Below, piece by piece: positions 25,730-34,455 of a DNA stretch of 53,211 nucleotides. The DNA is from Clostridiaceae bacterium (GTDB lineage: Bacteria; Bacillota; Clostridia; DSM-8532). The stretch's first letter is position 1. Every line of letters starts with the position of its first letter. The stretch spans positions 1 to 53,211 of the forward strand of contig JAAXZX010000047.1 in the NCBI GenBank assembly GCA_012719645.1, read 5' to 3'. The notes under the pieces are model-generated. The model saw only the letters and a program-made list of their open reading frames with translations, had not been told where the DNA came from and made no database searches. The translations under genes and the position numbers were made by a program.

Positions 25730-25787
25730 ATGCCGGGTATATAATATAGTAGTAAGTCCGATATAAAATGTTGATAATATAAGTGTT

Positions 25788-26138
25788 GATGAGTAAGTCG
25801 GATGGTCGCGGGCGCAGTGCCGAAAGGCCGCGCACGAGGAAAGTCCGGGCTCCGCAGGGCAAGGATGCCGGGTAATGCCCGGTGAAGGCGACTTCAAGGA
25901 AAGTGCAACAGAAATAAACCGCTGGGATCGGATCCCAGTAAGGGTGGAAAGGTGAGGTAAGAGCTCACCGGCCCGACGGCGACGGAGGGCGCTCTGTAAA
26001 CCCCATCCGGAGCAACACCGTGACGAGGAAGCATCAGGTTGCCCGCCTGTTCCTCAGAGGTGGCTTGAGCCATGTAGCAATACATGGCCTGGATAGATGA
26101 TCATTCAAGACAGAACCCGGCTTACAGACTTACTCATC
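25788..26138 (+). ncRNA. rnpB: RNase P RNA
   Basis: The catalytic RNA that matures tRNA 5' ends. The P1 helix is GATGAGTAAGTC (25788-25799) with GACTTACTCATC (26127-26138). Conserved segments are GAGGAAAGTCCGGGCTCC, GTGCAACAGAAA, AAGGGTGGAAAGGTGAGGTA, AGAGGTGGCTTGAGCC, GATAGATGATCATT and GACAGAACCCGGCTTA. TAATAT at 25775-25780 is a probable -10, eight bases before the 5' end. The region 25730-26187 contains nothing else apart from its terminator. Confidence 0.96.
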
Positions 26139-26146
26139 ATAATCGC

Positions 26147-26184
26147 CAGGACCGCAGGCCTCAAAGCCTGCGGTCCTGTCTTTA
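26147..26184. terminator. terminator of rnpB, shared with the convergent gene
   Basis: CAGGACCGCAGGC (26147-26159) pairs perfectly with GCCTGCGGTCCTG (26166-26178), followed by TCTTTAAATTT. Confidence 0.85.
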
Positions 26185-26187
26185 AAT

Positions 26188-27648
26188 TTATTCCAAAGGC
26201 GGTCTCCTGGGAACATAGACTTTGTCGACGTCGATAAGAGGCGCCAGGGCTTTGCGGGCGTAGTTCATCTTGTATCCGTCAATATTGATGCGCTCCATCA
26301 GCACAAAGCCGTCGAGGATGTCGTAATGGGCACGGTTCCCCACGCTGCAGACGATATAATATCCGCTGGAGACCAAATAACGCATCCTGGGATCACCGGG
26401 TCTGAACTCGATACCGAAGGGGGTGATATAGATTGGTGTGGAGCCGGTTATGGAACCCACCTCGTCTTCCCATCTTTCGGTATCCTTGATGAGGTCGTCC
26501 AGGGTTATGCTCATGTCCGAGAAGGACCGGGAATGGGACCAACTGTGGTTGGCCACCCGCCATCCGTTTGCAAGGAGGGCATCCACGATGGGCTGCACGG
26601 CGTTCTTTTCCTTTTCCCAATCGGGATTTTTCCTGTTGGTTCGGTATCCCAGGATGCCTTCGTAACCGTTCAGCCCGATGGCGCCCTTGGCATTGTTCCA
26701 TGAAAAATCGGGATGGCTTTTCACGAAATCATCCAGGATGGGCATCACGTCCCCATCCCGGGTTATGATCTCTTCTCCCTCCGGTGTTCTCACCAGTGTT
26801 GCCACCTCTCCGTTGTCATCCAGGACCAGGCGTTTGGCAAAACCGTCCCCCGATCTGTATTCCTCGTAACTTACGTTGTCGACGGATAAAAGGAGCGGTT
26901 TGGTGCCTTCCGGAAGGCGGATCTCTTTTCGGTATACTTTACCCGAACCGTCCCGGCCGAACATATCCATAATGTCAATAAGGACGTAGCCACGGTCATA
27001 AAGCTGGTCCAGTATGGCCTTGAATTCAGAAACCGTAGTCATCCATTTGTTGTAGCCATCGGACATGGAATCGCCGTCAAAGCTGAGCTCAGGGTAAACG
27101 ATCAGGCTGTGAAAGAAGATATGGTAAACAGGCCCGTCGTACAATACCGGGTTATCAAGCCTGTTCCTCGCCTGGTTCGCCAGGTCTGTCAGATCAGGGT
27201 CGCCGGGAAGGTCCGGAAGCACTTGCTCAACGATGGACAGGCATTCCCTGTAATGGGCCTTGTCAAAAGAGGCACGGGCTGCTTCAAGGCGGATTTCCTT
27301 AATGCCTGCCAGGCATTCCGCCAGAAGTTCCATGGCTTTGTCATAATGCTCGGTATCCTGCTCGCTGACCTGGAGAAACCAGCCTTTCGCCTGTTCGTAC
27401 TCCTTCAGCTCCAGCAGCCGGACGCCTTCTTCAAAGCATTCCGCGGACTTCTTAAGGACTTGCGGATCGGGAGTTGGCGTAAGAGTTGGTTCAGCGGTTT
27501 GGGCCGGAGGATCCCCGTATGAAGGGGCAGCAGTCTCTGACCCGGCCGGGTTGTCCCTATAGGGCACATCATAAGGGCGATACAGTATCAAAAAGAAAAG
27601 GATCGCCACTGTCGCTATTATTGATGCTATTTTCAAGCCTTTTGTCAT
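26188..27648 (-). CDS. membrane-anchored polysaccharide deacetylase family protein
   Basis: A 486-residue extracytoplasmic protein. An N-terminal hydrophobic segment (about residues 5-24) anchors it, followed by a Pro/Thr-rich linker (EPTLTPTPDPQ). Residues about 65-165 contain two TPR-like helical pairs (ECFEEGVRLLELKEYEQAKGWFLQVSE). From about 175 a NodB-type deacetylase fold follows: IFFHSLIVYPELSF, the divergent first motif LLLSVDNVSYEEY, and NHSWSHSRS near 375, matching the metal-binding H-x3-H region. Family members remove acetyl groups from peptidoglycan or other glycans. The first aspartate motif is divergent, so activity is not certain. Start at 27648 follows AAGGTGG; an extended -10 lies at the complement of 27711-27719. 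Confidence 0.8.
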   Translation of the reverse strand: MTKGLKIASIIATVAILFFLILYRPYDVPYRDNPAGSETAAPSYGDPPAQTAEPTLTPTPDPQVLKKSAECFEEGVRLLELKEYEQAKGWFLQVSEQDTEHYDKAMELLAECLAGIKEIRLEAARASFDKAHYRECLSIVEQVLPDLPGDPDLTDLANQARNRLDNPVLYDGPVYHIFFHSLIVYPELSFDGDSMSDGYNKWMTTVSEFKAILDQLYDRGYVLIDIMDMFGRDGSGKVYRKEIRLPEGTKPLLLSVDNVSYEEYRSGDGFAKRLVLDDNGEVATLVRTPEGEEIITRDGDVMPILDDFVKSHPDFSWNNAKGAIGLNGYEGILGYRTNRKNPDWEKEKNAVQPIVDALLANGWRVANHSWSHSRSFSDMSITLDDLIKDTERWEDEVGSITGSTPIYITPFGIEFRPGDPRMRYLVSSGYYIVCSVGNRAHYDILDGFVLMERINIDGYKMNYARKALAPLIDVDKVYVPRRPPLE

Positions 27649-27710
27649 GCATGTACCACCTTGCAGGTTGACAGCGCCGGTCCCTCATATGCTGTCGCTT
27701 TCATTAATTC

Positions 27711-27719
27711 ATTATAACA
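27711..27719 (-). promoter_or_regulatory. extended -10 promoter of the deacetylase gene
   Basis: On the minus strand TGTTATAAT (complement of 27711-27719) is an extended -10. The -35 is poor. On the other strand TATAAT at 27815-27820 probably serves the esterase gene. Confidence 0.5.
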
Positions 27720-27867
27720 CAGCGGGGCTTTTCTTTTTATGGGTATATGATACATCATTCTTCAAAAACTGAGTTATTTATATAAATTATGGTGTCCTCG
27801 ATATAAAAATAGGGTATAATAAACACAGATTTAGAATAATTTAGGAACGGGATGGACTGGTGGTCAT

Positions 27868-28701
27868 ATGGCTTTGCTGCAGATAAACATCAAATCCGAA
27901 ATAATCCAGATGGAGCAGACGCTAAATGTCATACTGCCGCAGGTGGGGCTCTATGAAGGGGAAAAACAGCGACAGATCAAGGAAAGGGGCTTCCAGGTAC
28001 TATATCTTCTGCACGGCCTGTCCGACGACCATTCGGTCTGGCTCCGCCACACTTCCATCGAACGGTACGCCATGGAATATGGAATCGCAGTCGTTATGCC
28101 CAATGCCGGCCGCAGCTTTTATGTGGATATGAAATACGGGCCGAGCTACTACACATATATTTCCTATGAGATTCCCCACATAATAAGGACCATGCTGCCA
28201 ATATCCTCCGCCCGCGAGGATAATTTTATAGCCGGCCTTTCCATGGGAGGGTACGGCGCCTTTATGATCGCCCTCCGTAACCCGGATCAGTACGAGGCGG
28301 CAGCAAGCCTTTCGGGCACCCTGGACCTGACGCCGGGCTTCAGCTTCCAGGAAGAAGGATATAAGAAGATGGCCAGGGAGATATTCGGATCGAAGCTGGA
28401 GTACATAAAAAGCGATTACAACCTGTTGAGGCTGGTCAAAAAGCAGAGCATGTCCGGTGAGCGGCTGCCCAGGCTGTATCAATCCTGCGGCACCGATGAC
28501 TTTGTATATGGTGTAAATCAACGGCTCCGGGATGCGGCTCTGAAATACGGCCTGGATCTGACCTATGAGGAAAGGCCCGGCGCCTACGAATGGAGTTACT
28601 GGGATTCCAACCTGAGGCGGGTACTGACCTGGATGCTGAAACGTGAACCACAAAAAGGCCCGATGCTGAGATTTGAACCCGCCGGCAGGGCAGTGAACTG
28701 A
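27868..28701 (+). CDS. tributyrin esterase / esterase D family alpha-beta hydrolase
   Basis: A 277-residue cytoplasmic esterase resembling EstA of lactococci and other tributyrin esterases. The oxyanion region LYLLHGLSDDHSVWLRHTSIERY and the nucleophile elbow GLSMGG (S125) are clear, and SGTLDL follows. The acid and histidine of the triad are harder to place: YQSCGTDDFVYG probably holds the Asp, but the usual C-terminal His motif is replaced around RPGAYEWSYWDSNLR, where the family normally has HEWxxWD. The catalytic histidine therefore may be missing. Start ATG 27868 follows GGTGG. It is transcribed alone, ahead of the pheST T-box leader. Confidence 0.82.
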   Translation: MALLQINIKSEIIQMEQTLNVILPQVGLYEGEKQRQIKERGFQVLYLLHGLSDDHSVWLRHTSIERYAMEYGIAVVMPNAGRSFYVDMKYGPSYYTYISYEIPHIIRTMLPISSAREDNFIAGLSMGGYGAFMIALRNPDQYEAAASLSGTLDLTPGFSFQEEGYKKMAREIFGSKLEYIKSDYNLLRLVKKQSMSGERLPRLYQSCGTDDFVYGVNQRLRDAALKYGLDLTYEERPGAYEWSYWDSNLRRVLTWMLKREPQKGPMLRFEPAGRAVN

Positions 28702-28729
28702 TCTGTTGCCGTTTATTTAAGACATTGAC

Positions 28730-28757
28730 TTTACAAAAATGCCTTTTGGGTTATAAT
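28730..28757 (+). promoter_or_regulatory. promoter of the pheST T-box transcript
   Basis: TTTACA (28730-28735), 16-bp spacer, TATAAT (28752-28757), immediately ahead of the T-box leader. Confidence 0.7.
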
Positions 28758-28767
28758 TATGTTTAAA

Positions 28768-29056
28768 GCGATGAAGGAGAAGGGATTTTCCCGGCTTTTC
28801 ACGGGCTTCACCGACAGAGAGTTGATGCCGGAGGCTGAGAGCATCAAGATGAAGTGTGGAAAGATAGTTCGCTCCGGAGCCGCCGCCTGAACGCCAGCAT
28901 TCCGATGGGCAAGTAGGACCGGCCGGCAGCTGCCGTTATCAGCATAAAGTGCACCGTGGCTTTGGCTGCAAGGTAATGTTGTTGTTTAGGCCGCCAGGGT
29001 GAACATAGGTGGTACCGCGAAAGAACTTCGTCCTATGGACGAAGCTATTTTTTTAT
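28768..29056 (+). promoter_or_regulatory. T-box leader, Phe-specific, controlling pheST
   Basis: The canonical T-box bulge sequence AGGTGGTACCGCG lies at 29007-29019. It precedes a terminator hairpin, CTTCGTCC (29026-29033) with GGACGAAG (29037-29044), followed by CTATTTTTTTA. In stem I the AGAGAG bulge and a TTGATGC/GCATCAA hairpin carry the apical loop. The proximal pairing GGAG/CTCC places TTC (28868-28870), a Phe codon, as specifier. Uncharged tRNA-Phe is expected to bind and prevent termination, raising pheST expression. The region has no gene. Confidence 0.92.
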
Positions 29057-29066
29057 TATGGAGGCA

Positions 29067-29134
29067 GTCACTGCGAGAAGGCGCAGCCGACGAAGCAATC
29101 TCACGCCCAGCTTCGCAGGGCTCGCAATGACATG
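29067..29134. repeat. TCATTGCGAG-type palindromic repeat, copy 2 (complete)
   Basis: GTCACTGCGAG at the left and CTCGCAATGACATG at the right form inverted ends around GAAGCAATCTCACGC. This is the most complete copy of the family, between the T-box terminator and pheS. Confidence 0.7.
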
Positions 29135-29172
29135 ACTAATAATATCAAATATAAATAGTTGAGGTGTTTGTC

Positions 29173-30192
29173 TTGAAGCAGCAATTGGAGTCTATTCAGA
29201 AAGAAGCGCTGAAGAAGCTTGAAACCATTACGGATATCCGTGAACTTGAGGATTTCCGCGTGGCCTACCTGGGAAAGAAAGGAGAGCTTACCAGCATACT
29301 CAAGGGTATGGGAGCGCTGCCGCCGGAAGAGCGGCCTCTGATCGGGCAGCTTGCCAACGAGGTGAGGAATGCCCTGGAGGCTGGGATTGCCGCGACCAGG
29401 GACAGGCTGATCAGAGCCGCAAGGGAAGAGAAGATCAGGCAGGAGACCCTGGACGTTACCATGCCGGGACGGGCAAGGAAACTTGGCAGGAAACATCCCA
29501 TTACCATTGTGCTGGATGAAATCAAGGACATATTCCTGGGAATGGGCTATGAGATAGCCGAAGGCCCGGAGGTTGAGCTTGATTATTACAACTTCGAGGC
29601 ACTGAATATACCTAAGAACCATCCGGCCAGGGACACCCAGGACACCTTCTACATTACTGAAGAGGTCCTGCTCAGGACCCATACATCGCCTGTCCAGATC
29701 AGGTATATGAAGTCCCATAAACCTCCAATCCGCATCATCTGCCCGGGACGCGTCTACCGTTCCGACACCGTGGACGCCACCCACTCCCCGATCTTCCACC
29801 AGGTGGAAGGTCTCGTGGTTGACAGGGGCATCACCATGGGAGACCTGATCGGGACCCTTGAGGTTTTTGCAAAGGGTATATTCGGCGAGGATACAAAGAT
29901 ACGCCTTAGGCCGCACCACTTCAACTTCACCGAACCCAGCGCCGAAGTGGACGTTTCCTGCTGGGGATGCGGAGGTACCGGATGCAGGATCTGCAAGGGC
30001 GAAGGCTGGGTTGAGATACTGGGCGCCGGCATGGTGCATCCCAACGTGCTGCGTGAAGGCGGGGTAGATCCGGATGTTTACAGCGGCTTTGCCTTCGGCC
30101 TTGGGATTGACCGCATCGCCATGGGCAAATTCGGCATCGATGACATGCGCCTGCTATTTGAGAACGACATCAGGTTCCTGCGGCAATTCTAG
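29173..30192 (+). CDS. pheS: phenylalanyl-tRNA synthetase alpha subunit
   Basis: A 339-residue class II synthetase subunit, forming the alpha2-beta2 enzyme with PheT. The N-terminal coiled coil (residues 1-85) is followed by motif 2 around [20 protein letters not shown] and motif 3 around [20 protein letters not shown]; the phenylalanine pocket includes [10 protein letters not shown]. The start is taken as the TTG at 29173, which has GAGGTG at 29161-29166 and gives the normal family N-terminus ([15 protein letters not shown]); a GTG at 29164 lies inside that ribosome binding site. Expressed from the T-box leader with pheT. The pheS-pheT gap of 171 bp is unusually long because of repeat insertions. 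Confidence 0.96.
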   Translation: MKQQLESIQKEALKKLETITDIRELEDFRVAYLGKKGELTSILKGMGALPPEERPLIGQLANEVRNALEAGIAATRDRLIRAAREEKIRQETLDVTMPGRARKLGRKHPITIVLDEIKDIFLGMGYEIAEGPEVELDYYNFEALNIPKNHPARDTQDTFYITEEVLLRTHTSPVQIRYMKSHKPPIRIICPGRVYRSDTVDATHSPIFHQVEGLVVDRGITMGDLIGTLEVFAKGIFGEDTKIRLRPHHFNFTEPSAEVDVSCWGCGGTGCRICKGEGWVEILGAGMVHPNVLREGGVDPDVYSGFAFGLGIDRIAMGKFGIDDMRLLFENDIRFLRQF

Positions 30193-30313
30193 CCAAGGGG
30201 ACGGTTCCTCTGGTTTGCCTAACCAAGGGGACGGTTCCTCTGGTTTTGCCTAACCAAGGGGACGGTTCCTCTGGTTTGACGGTATAACCATGGGGACGAT
30301 TCTTATGGCTCAC
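30193..30313. repeat. tandem GGGGACGGTTCC repeats between pheS and pheT
   Basis: Three near-identical units of about 30 bp (CCAAGGGGACGGTTCCTCTG ...) begin at 30193, 30223 and 30254. A fourth, diverged unit (CCATGGGGACGATTCTTATG) begins at 30288. The units are contiguous with no unique spacers. Related inverted units occur at 23600-23646. From memory, similar GGGGACGGTTC sequences accompany REP-associated transposases in Firmicutes. Confidence 0.85.
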
Positions 30314-30363
30314 CCGCTTTTGACCCGCACGGGACATGAAACCTAATGAAAGGATGATATGTG

Positions 30364-32760
30364 ATGAAGGCTCCATTGAACTGGTTAAAAGATTTCGTTG
30401 ATATAAACGTGGGAATCAAGGAGTATGTCAATGCCATGACCATGTCGGGCTCCAAGGTTGAGGGCGTCGAGGACATGGGCGAAGGCATAGAAAAAGTGGT
30501 TGTGGGAAAAATCCTTGAGATGGAACCCCATCCCAACGCTGACAGGCTCAAGGTATGCAAGGTTGACGCGGGCAGCGAGGTGGTCCAGGTGGTCACCGGG
30601 GCGCCCAATGTAAGGACAGGAGACCTGATACCGCTGGCCCTCGTGGGGGCAAAGCTTCCGGGAGGGGAGATAAAGGCCTCCAGGCTACGGGGTGTTGAAT
30701 CCTATGGCATGATGTGCTCCATGGAGGAACTGAACCTTACCAGGGACTACCTGCCGGATGCTCCCGAAGACGGGGTATATGTCTTCGCCGAGGATATAAA
30801 GCTTGGCGCCGATATCAGGGAAGCACTGCACCTGGATAAGGTCATAGAATTCGAGATTACATCCAACAGGCCCGATTGCCTTTCCATCTACGGCCTTGCC
30901 CGGGAATCCTCGGTTGCCCTGGGGGTTCCGCTGAAAAAGCCTGAGATCCGTGTAAAGGAAGAAGGAAGCGGCAATGCCGGTGATTATGTTTCAATCGAGA
31001 TAGAAAATCCCGAACTGTGTCCCCGCTATTCCGCAAGGATCGTGACCGATATCAAGGTAGGACCATCTCCGTACTGGATGCAGCACAGGCTGGCGGCTGC
31101 GGGTATGCGTCCCATCAACAATATCGTTGATATCACCAACTATGTCATGCTGGAACTGGGCCAGCCCATGCACGCCTTTGACTTCTCCTGCATCACCGGC
31201 TCGAAGATTATCGTGCGCACCGCCAGGGAAGGCGAGGTTATAAAAACCCTTGACGGCCAGGAGAGAAAGCTTGACACAAACATGCTGGTCATCGCGGATG
31301 CCGAACGCCCCGTGGGTGTTGCCGGCGTAATGGGCGGCGAGAATTCCGAGATTACCGATAATACGAAGGTACTGCTGCTGGAGTCGGCCAATTTCAACGG
31401 CGCATCCATCAGGGTTACCAGCAAGAAGCTGGGGATCCGCAGCGAGGCCTCCCTCAGGTTCGAAAAGGGGCTTGATCCTGAGCTTACCGTAAAGGCGCTT
31501 GACCGCTGTGCAGAACTCATTGAACTCCTGGGAGCGGGCAGGGTTGTCCGGGGCATCGTGGACTGCAATATGACCAAAAAGAGGCAGGATACCATCAAGC
31601 TCGATGTTGACCGTATCAATGCCCTGCTGGGAACTGACCTCCCTGCCGAAAAGATGATAGCGATCTTCAGGGCTCTTGAGTTTGAAGTGGATCCGGACAC
31701 CATGCTGATGAAGATTCCGTCCTTCCGTTCTGACATTGAGAATATTGCCGACCTCTCCGAGGAGGTGGCGCGCTTCTACGATTACAACAACATAAAGCCC
31801 AGCCTCCTTTCAGGGAAGGAATCAATGCGCGGCAAACGGAGCTACAAGCAGCGCATGGAGGATGCGATCAGGAACACCATGTGCGCCTGCGGGATGAATG
31901 AGGCGTACACGTTCTCCTTCACCAGCCCCAAGGTTTTCGACAATATCAACCTGCCCCAGGACCATCCGCTGAGAAGAACCGTGGTCATATCCAATCCGCT
32001 GGGAGAGGATTACAGCATCATGCGCACCACTACCCTTCCCGATATGCTGCGGGTTCTGGCCATAAACTACAGCAGGAAGGTGGAGACAGCCAGGCTGTTT
32101 GAACTGTCATATGTCTATCATCCGGTTGATGGCAAGGAACTGCCCGATCAGAAATCGGTGCTGACCCTTGGCATGTACGGGGAAGGCTGCGATTTCTATG
32201 AACTGAAGGGTGTCGTGGAGGAACTGATGGCTGCCATGGGCATCGCGGACTATGAGTTCAAGCCCGAAAAGGAAGATCCCTCCTTCCATCCAGGCCGCAC
32301 GGCAAGCCTGATCATCGGGACGCCGGACAGCAAATCGCAGAAGGCGGGCGTTTTAGGCGAGGTCCATCCCGAGGTTGCCGAGAAGACGGAATGTCCCGAA
32401 AGAACCTATGCGGCCATGTTTGATGTGTCCCTGCTGATCGACGCTTCGACACTGGCCAGGAAGTTTAAACCCCTTCCGAAGTTCCCGGCAGTGCCACGTG
32501 ATATCGCCGTCGTGGTCAGGGACGAGGTTTATGTGGCCGACCTGATAAAGGCCATCAGCAAGGCGGCCGGCGATATCCTGGAGGATGTGTCGCTGTTCGA
32601 TGTCTACAAGGGCAGCCAGGTTCCTGAAGGCATGAAGAGCACTGCATTTGCCCTGACCTTCAGGTCTCCCGACAGGACATTGAAGGATGAAGAAGTCAAC
32701 AAGGCCATGGAGAGAATCCTCAAGAGCCTTGAACACCAGTTCGGGGCCAGGCTGAGATAG
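30364..32760 (+). CDS. pheT: phenylalanyl-tRNA synthetase beta subunit
   Basis: A 798-residue subunit with the full bacterial domain set: the tRNA-binding OB domain (about 40-150, EMEPHPNADRLKVCKVDAG and VVTGAPNV), the B3/B4 editing domain (about 205-380, with MRPINNIVDITNYVMLELGQPMHAFD), B5 (about 400-475), the catalytic-like core (about 480-680, ISNPLGEDYSIMRTTTLPDML) and the C-terminal anticodon-binding domain (about 705-798, FPAVPRDIAVVV). ATG 30364 follows AAAGGA; a GTG one codon earlier is possible. It follows pheS and a repeat cluster, and is terminated by a strong hairpin. Confidence 0.97.
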   Translation: MKAPLNWLKDFVDINVGIKEYVNAMTMSGSKVEGVEDMGEGIEKVVVGKILEMEPHPNADRLKVCKVDAGSEVVQVVTGAPNVRTGDLIPLALVGAKLPGGEIKASRLRGVESYGMMCSMEELNLTRDYLPDAPEDGVYVFAEDIKLGADIREALHLDKVIEFEITSNRPDCLSIYGLARESSVALGVPLKKPEIRVKEEGSGNAGDYVSIEIENPELCPRYSARIVTDIKVGPSPYWMQHRLAAAGMRPINNIVDITNYVMLELGQPMHAFDFSCITGSKIIVRTAREGEVIKTLDGQERKLDTNMLVIADAERPVGVAGVMGGENSEITDNTKVLLLESANFNGASIRVTSKKLGIRSEASLRFEKGLDPELTVKALDRCAELIELLGAGRVVRGIVDCNMTKKRQDTIKLDVDRINALLGTDLPAEKMIAIFRALEFEVDPDTMLMKIPSFRSDIENIADLSEEVARFYDYNNIKPSLLSGKESMRGKRSYKQRMEDAIRNTMCACGMNEAYTFSFTSPKVFDNINLPQDHPLRRTVVISNPLGEDYSIMRTTTLPDMLRVLAINYSRKVETARLFELSYVYHPVDGKELPDQKSVLTLGMYGEGCDFYELKGVVEELMAAMGIADYEFKPEKEDPSFHPGRTASLIIGTPDSKSQKAGVLGEVHPEVAEKTECPERTYAAMFDVSLLIDASTLARKFKPLPKFPAVPRDIAVVVRDEVYVADLIKAISKAAGDILEDVSLFDVYKGSQVPEGMKSTAFALTFRSPDRTLKDEEVNKAMERILKSLEHQFGARLR

Positions 32761-32796
32761 AATAACCGGATAAATCCTGTTTTAGAGAGAAACAAA

Positions 32797-32830
32797 AGAC
32801 CATCCCGGATTTCGGGATGGTTCTTTATTA
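32797..32830. terminator. terminator between convergent pheT and tmcAL
   Basis: ACCATCCCG (32799-32807) pairs with CGGGATGGT (32813-32821), followed by TCTTTATTATT on the plus strand and AAAAG-complement T residues on the minus strand. Confidence 0.85.
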
Positions 32831-32855
32831 TTCCAACGATTATGCTTTGGCTGTG

Positions 32856-34172
32856 TTACACCATCACGGGCGGAGCGGTAAGTTCATAGCCGCCCAGTTT
32901 CAGCTCAGGCCTTTTGTATCCGAGAGCGTAGACATCGGTTATCCTGGCTTCATGCTCGAACAGTCTCCTGGCAAGAGGGTCTTTTAGCTTCCTGTAGCTG
33001 GCGGGCTTTGTGATGAGGGGAAGGGCAGCCTTTTTCCTCGCTGAGGCCAGAAGCTTCCTGCCCTTTTCGTTGAAGCCAAGAACCCTGATATACCGGGCAT
33101 ATCCAATGTCCTTCAGCTCGTCAAGGAATGATGAGGTCATGCCCAGCAGCAGGGCGCAAAGAATCCTGCTGATCCTCGATCTCGGGTACCGGCTTGTTGT
33201 GCAGTATTCCAGGATTTCATCAAGGCCGGCGCAGTTGAGGGAAGCCTGGCGCAGGCGGTTGTGCAGGCCTTCCTCCATGTAGGGGAGAGCCATCAGTTCC
33301 TGGTCAGAGGCTGTTCTCAGCCTGTATACCAGGATGTCCTCAAAGTCCTGCATGAATATCGGACCGCGGCCCGTCCTGAACTCCGCATCCAGTATTTTCA
33401 GGCTGCTTTCGGGCAGGTTCCCGGCCAGGTCGGGAAGCGAAACGCTGAAAGTATCCGGAGCAGCGCCGGGCGATACGTCGTCTGAAGTCCCGCTGAAAGA
33501 GGAATACCCTCCCGCTGCCGAGCTTTTCCACAGCCTGATATAGCCCCGGATCGCAGTGGCGCTTGAATAACTGGTTCCAAGGTCTTTCTCATTGTAGCCC
33601 TGGCCGACCCTGGGAATGGTTACAGGCCTGATTCCGCTGTTGAATCTTTTTATAGCCTTCAGGTATTCAATTCCAAGGATGTTGTTGGGGGAAGAAACAA
33701 CCTCAAAAGTCTGATCATCCAGGCAGGCCCTGAGCGCTGCCTGCCGGGCCGCAGGAAATGACAGGCCCTTGTCCAGGTTGCTTTTCAGCGCTTCCCTGAA
33801 GGCCTGGTTCTCATCTGCCAGAAAGTCCGCGGCCTTCCTGATGGAGTCGAGGGATCCCGTTTCGCTTCCGAAGCTGACGTAATCAACCACCCCAAGGCTG
33901 TCAAGAATCCTGATGGCTGCAGAAGCGAAATACTCCGCCGAGGCGCAGGAAAAAGCGCCGGGCAGTTCAAGAACAAGGTCGATTCCGCTGCTTAATGCCA
34001 TGCGGGCGCGGGCCTGCTTGTTGACAATGCCCGGTTCGCCGCGCTGCACAAACTGGCTGCTGAGAACACAGACGGCAGCATCAGCGCCCGTGAGCTCCAG
34101 GGATTTTTTAATATGCCATTCATGTCCGGAATGCAGGGGGTTGTATTCGGCGACAATGCCCAGAACCGACAT
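32856..34172 (-). CDS. tmcAL: tRNA(Met) cytidine acetate ligase TmcAL (YlbM family)
   Basis: A 438-residue enzyme that uses acetate and ATP to form N4-acetylcytidine at the wobble base of elongator tRNA-Met. The N-terminal nucleotidyltransferase-like domain has EYNPLHSGHEWHI (HxGH-type motif), SSQFVQRGEPGIVNKQARARMAL, DLVLELPGAFSCASAEYFA and FGSETG. The C-terminal helical region includes YTTSRYPRSRISRILCALLLG, written here as CTTSRYPRSRISRIL. Residues about 215-260 hold a low-complexity Ser/Gly/Asp insertion. Start at 34172 follows AAGGAGG. The ligase is relevant to the CAT-anticodon tRNA encoded 10 kb away. Confidence 0.92.
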   Translation of the reverse strand: MSVLGIVAEYNPLHSGHEWHIKKSLELTGADAAVCVLSSQFVQRGEPGIVNKQARARMALSSGIDLVLELPGAFSCASAEYFASAAIRILDSLGVVDYVSFGSETGSLDSIRKAADFLADENQAFREALKSNLDKGLSFPAARQAALRACLDDQTFEVVSSPNNILGIEYLKAIKRFNSGIRPVTIPRVGQGYNEKDLGTSYSSATAIRGYIRLWKSSAAGGYSSFSGTSDDVSPGAAPDTFSVSLPDLAGNLPESSLKILDAEFRTGRGPIFMQDFEDILVYRLRTASDQELMALPYMEEGLHNRLRQASLNCAGLDEILEYCTTSRYPRSRISRILCALLLGMTSSFLDELKDIGYARYIRVLGFNEKGRKLLASARKKAALPLITKPASYRKLKDPLARRLFEHEARITDVYALGYKRPELKLGGYELTAPPVMV

Positions 34173-34247
34173 GGGTTCCTCCTTACGTTTCAGGCCTTTA
34201 CAGCCTGTCCATGCCTTATTTTACCACAGGCGGACCAAAGCATACAA

Positions 34248-34412
34248 CTGTCTCACATCCAACATCCAACTTCTCACTTCTATTTTGCGAGATTGCCACG
34301 CTCCGCGTTGCTCCGCTCGCAATGACAGTCCTGGGTATTGCCGCGCTTCGCTTACAAATAAAGTTCGGGCACGCCATGGCCTCCAACCTCTTACTTCATA
34401 CTTCCAATATGC
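34248..34412. repeat. composite of dispersed repeats between tmcAL and rimP
   Basis: The 284-bp stretch upstream of the rimP promoter carries a pyrimidine-rich tract (CATCCAACATCCAACTTC, 34255-34280), a minus-strand TCATTGCGAG element (34287-34328), and another pyrimidine tract (CTCCAACCTCTTACTTC, 34380-34412). Open frames here are built only from repeat sequence. Confidence 0.6.
34287..34328 (-). repeat. TCATTGCGAG-type dispersed repeat, copy 3
   Basis: On the minus strand CTGTCATTGCGAGCGGAG begins at 34328 and GGCAATCTCGC ends at 34287, in the same order as in copy 1. Confidence 0.65.
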
Positions 34413-34455
34413 GCGGAAGGGAAATAATGCGCGGCATTCCTTTATTAAAAAGGTG

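Noticed and set aside
30193-30313. Possible CRISPR array
   Set aside because: The repeats are contiguous, with no unique spacers and no cas genes nearby.
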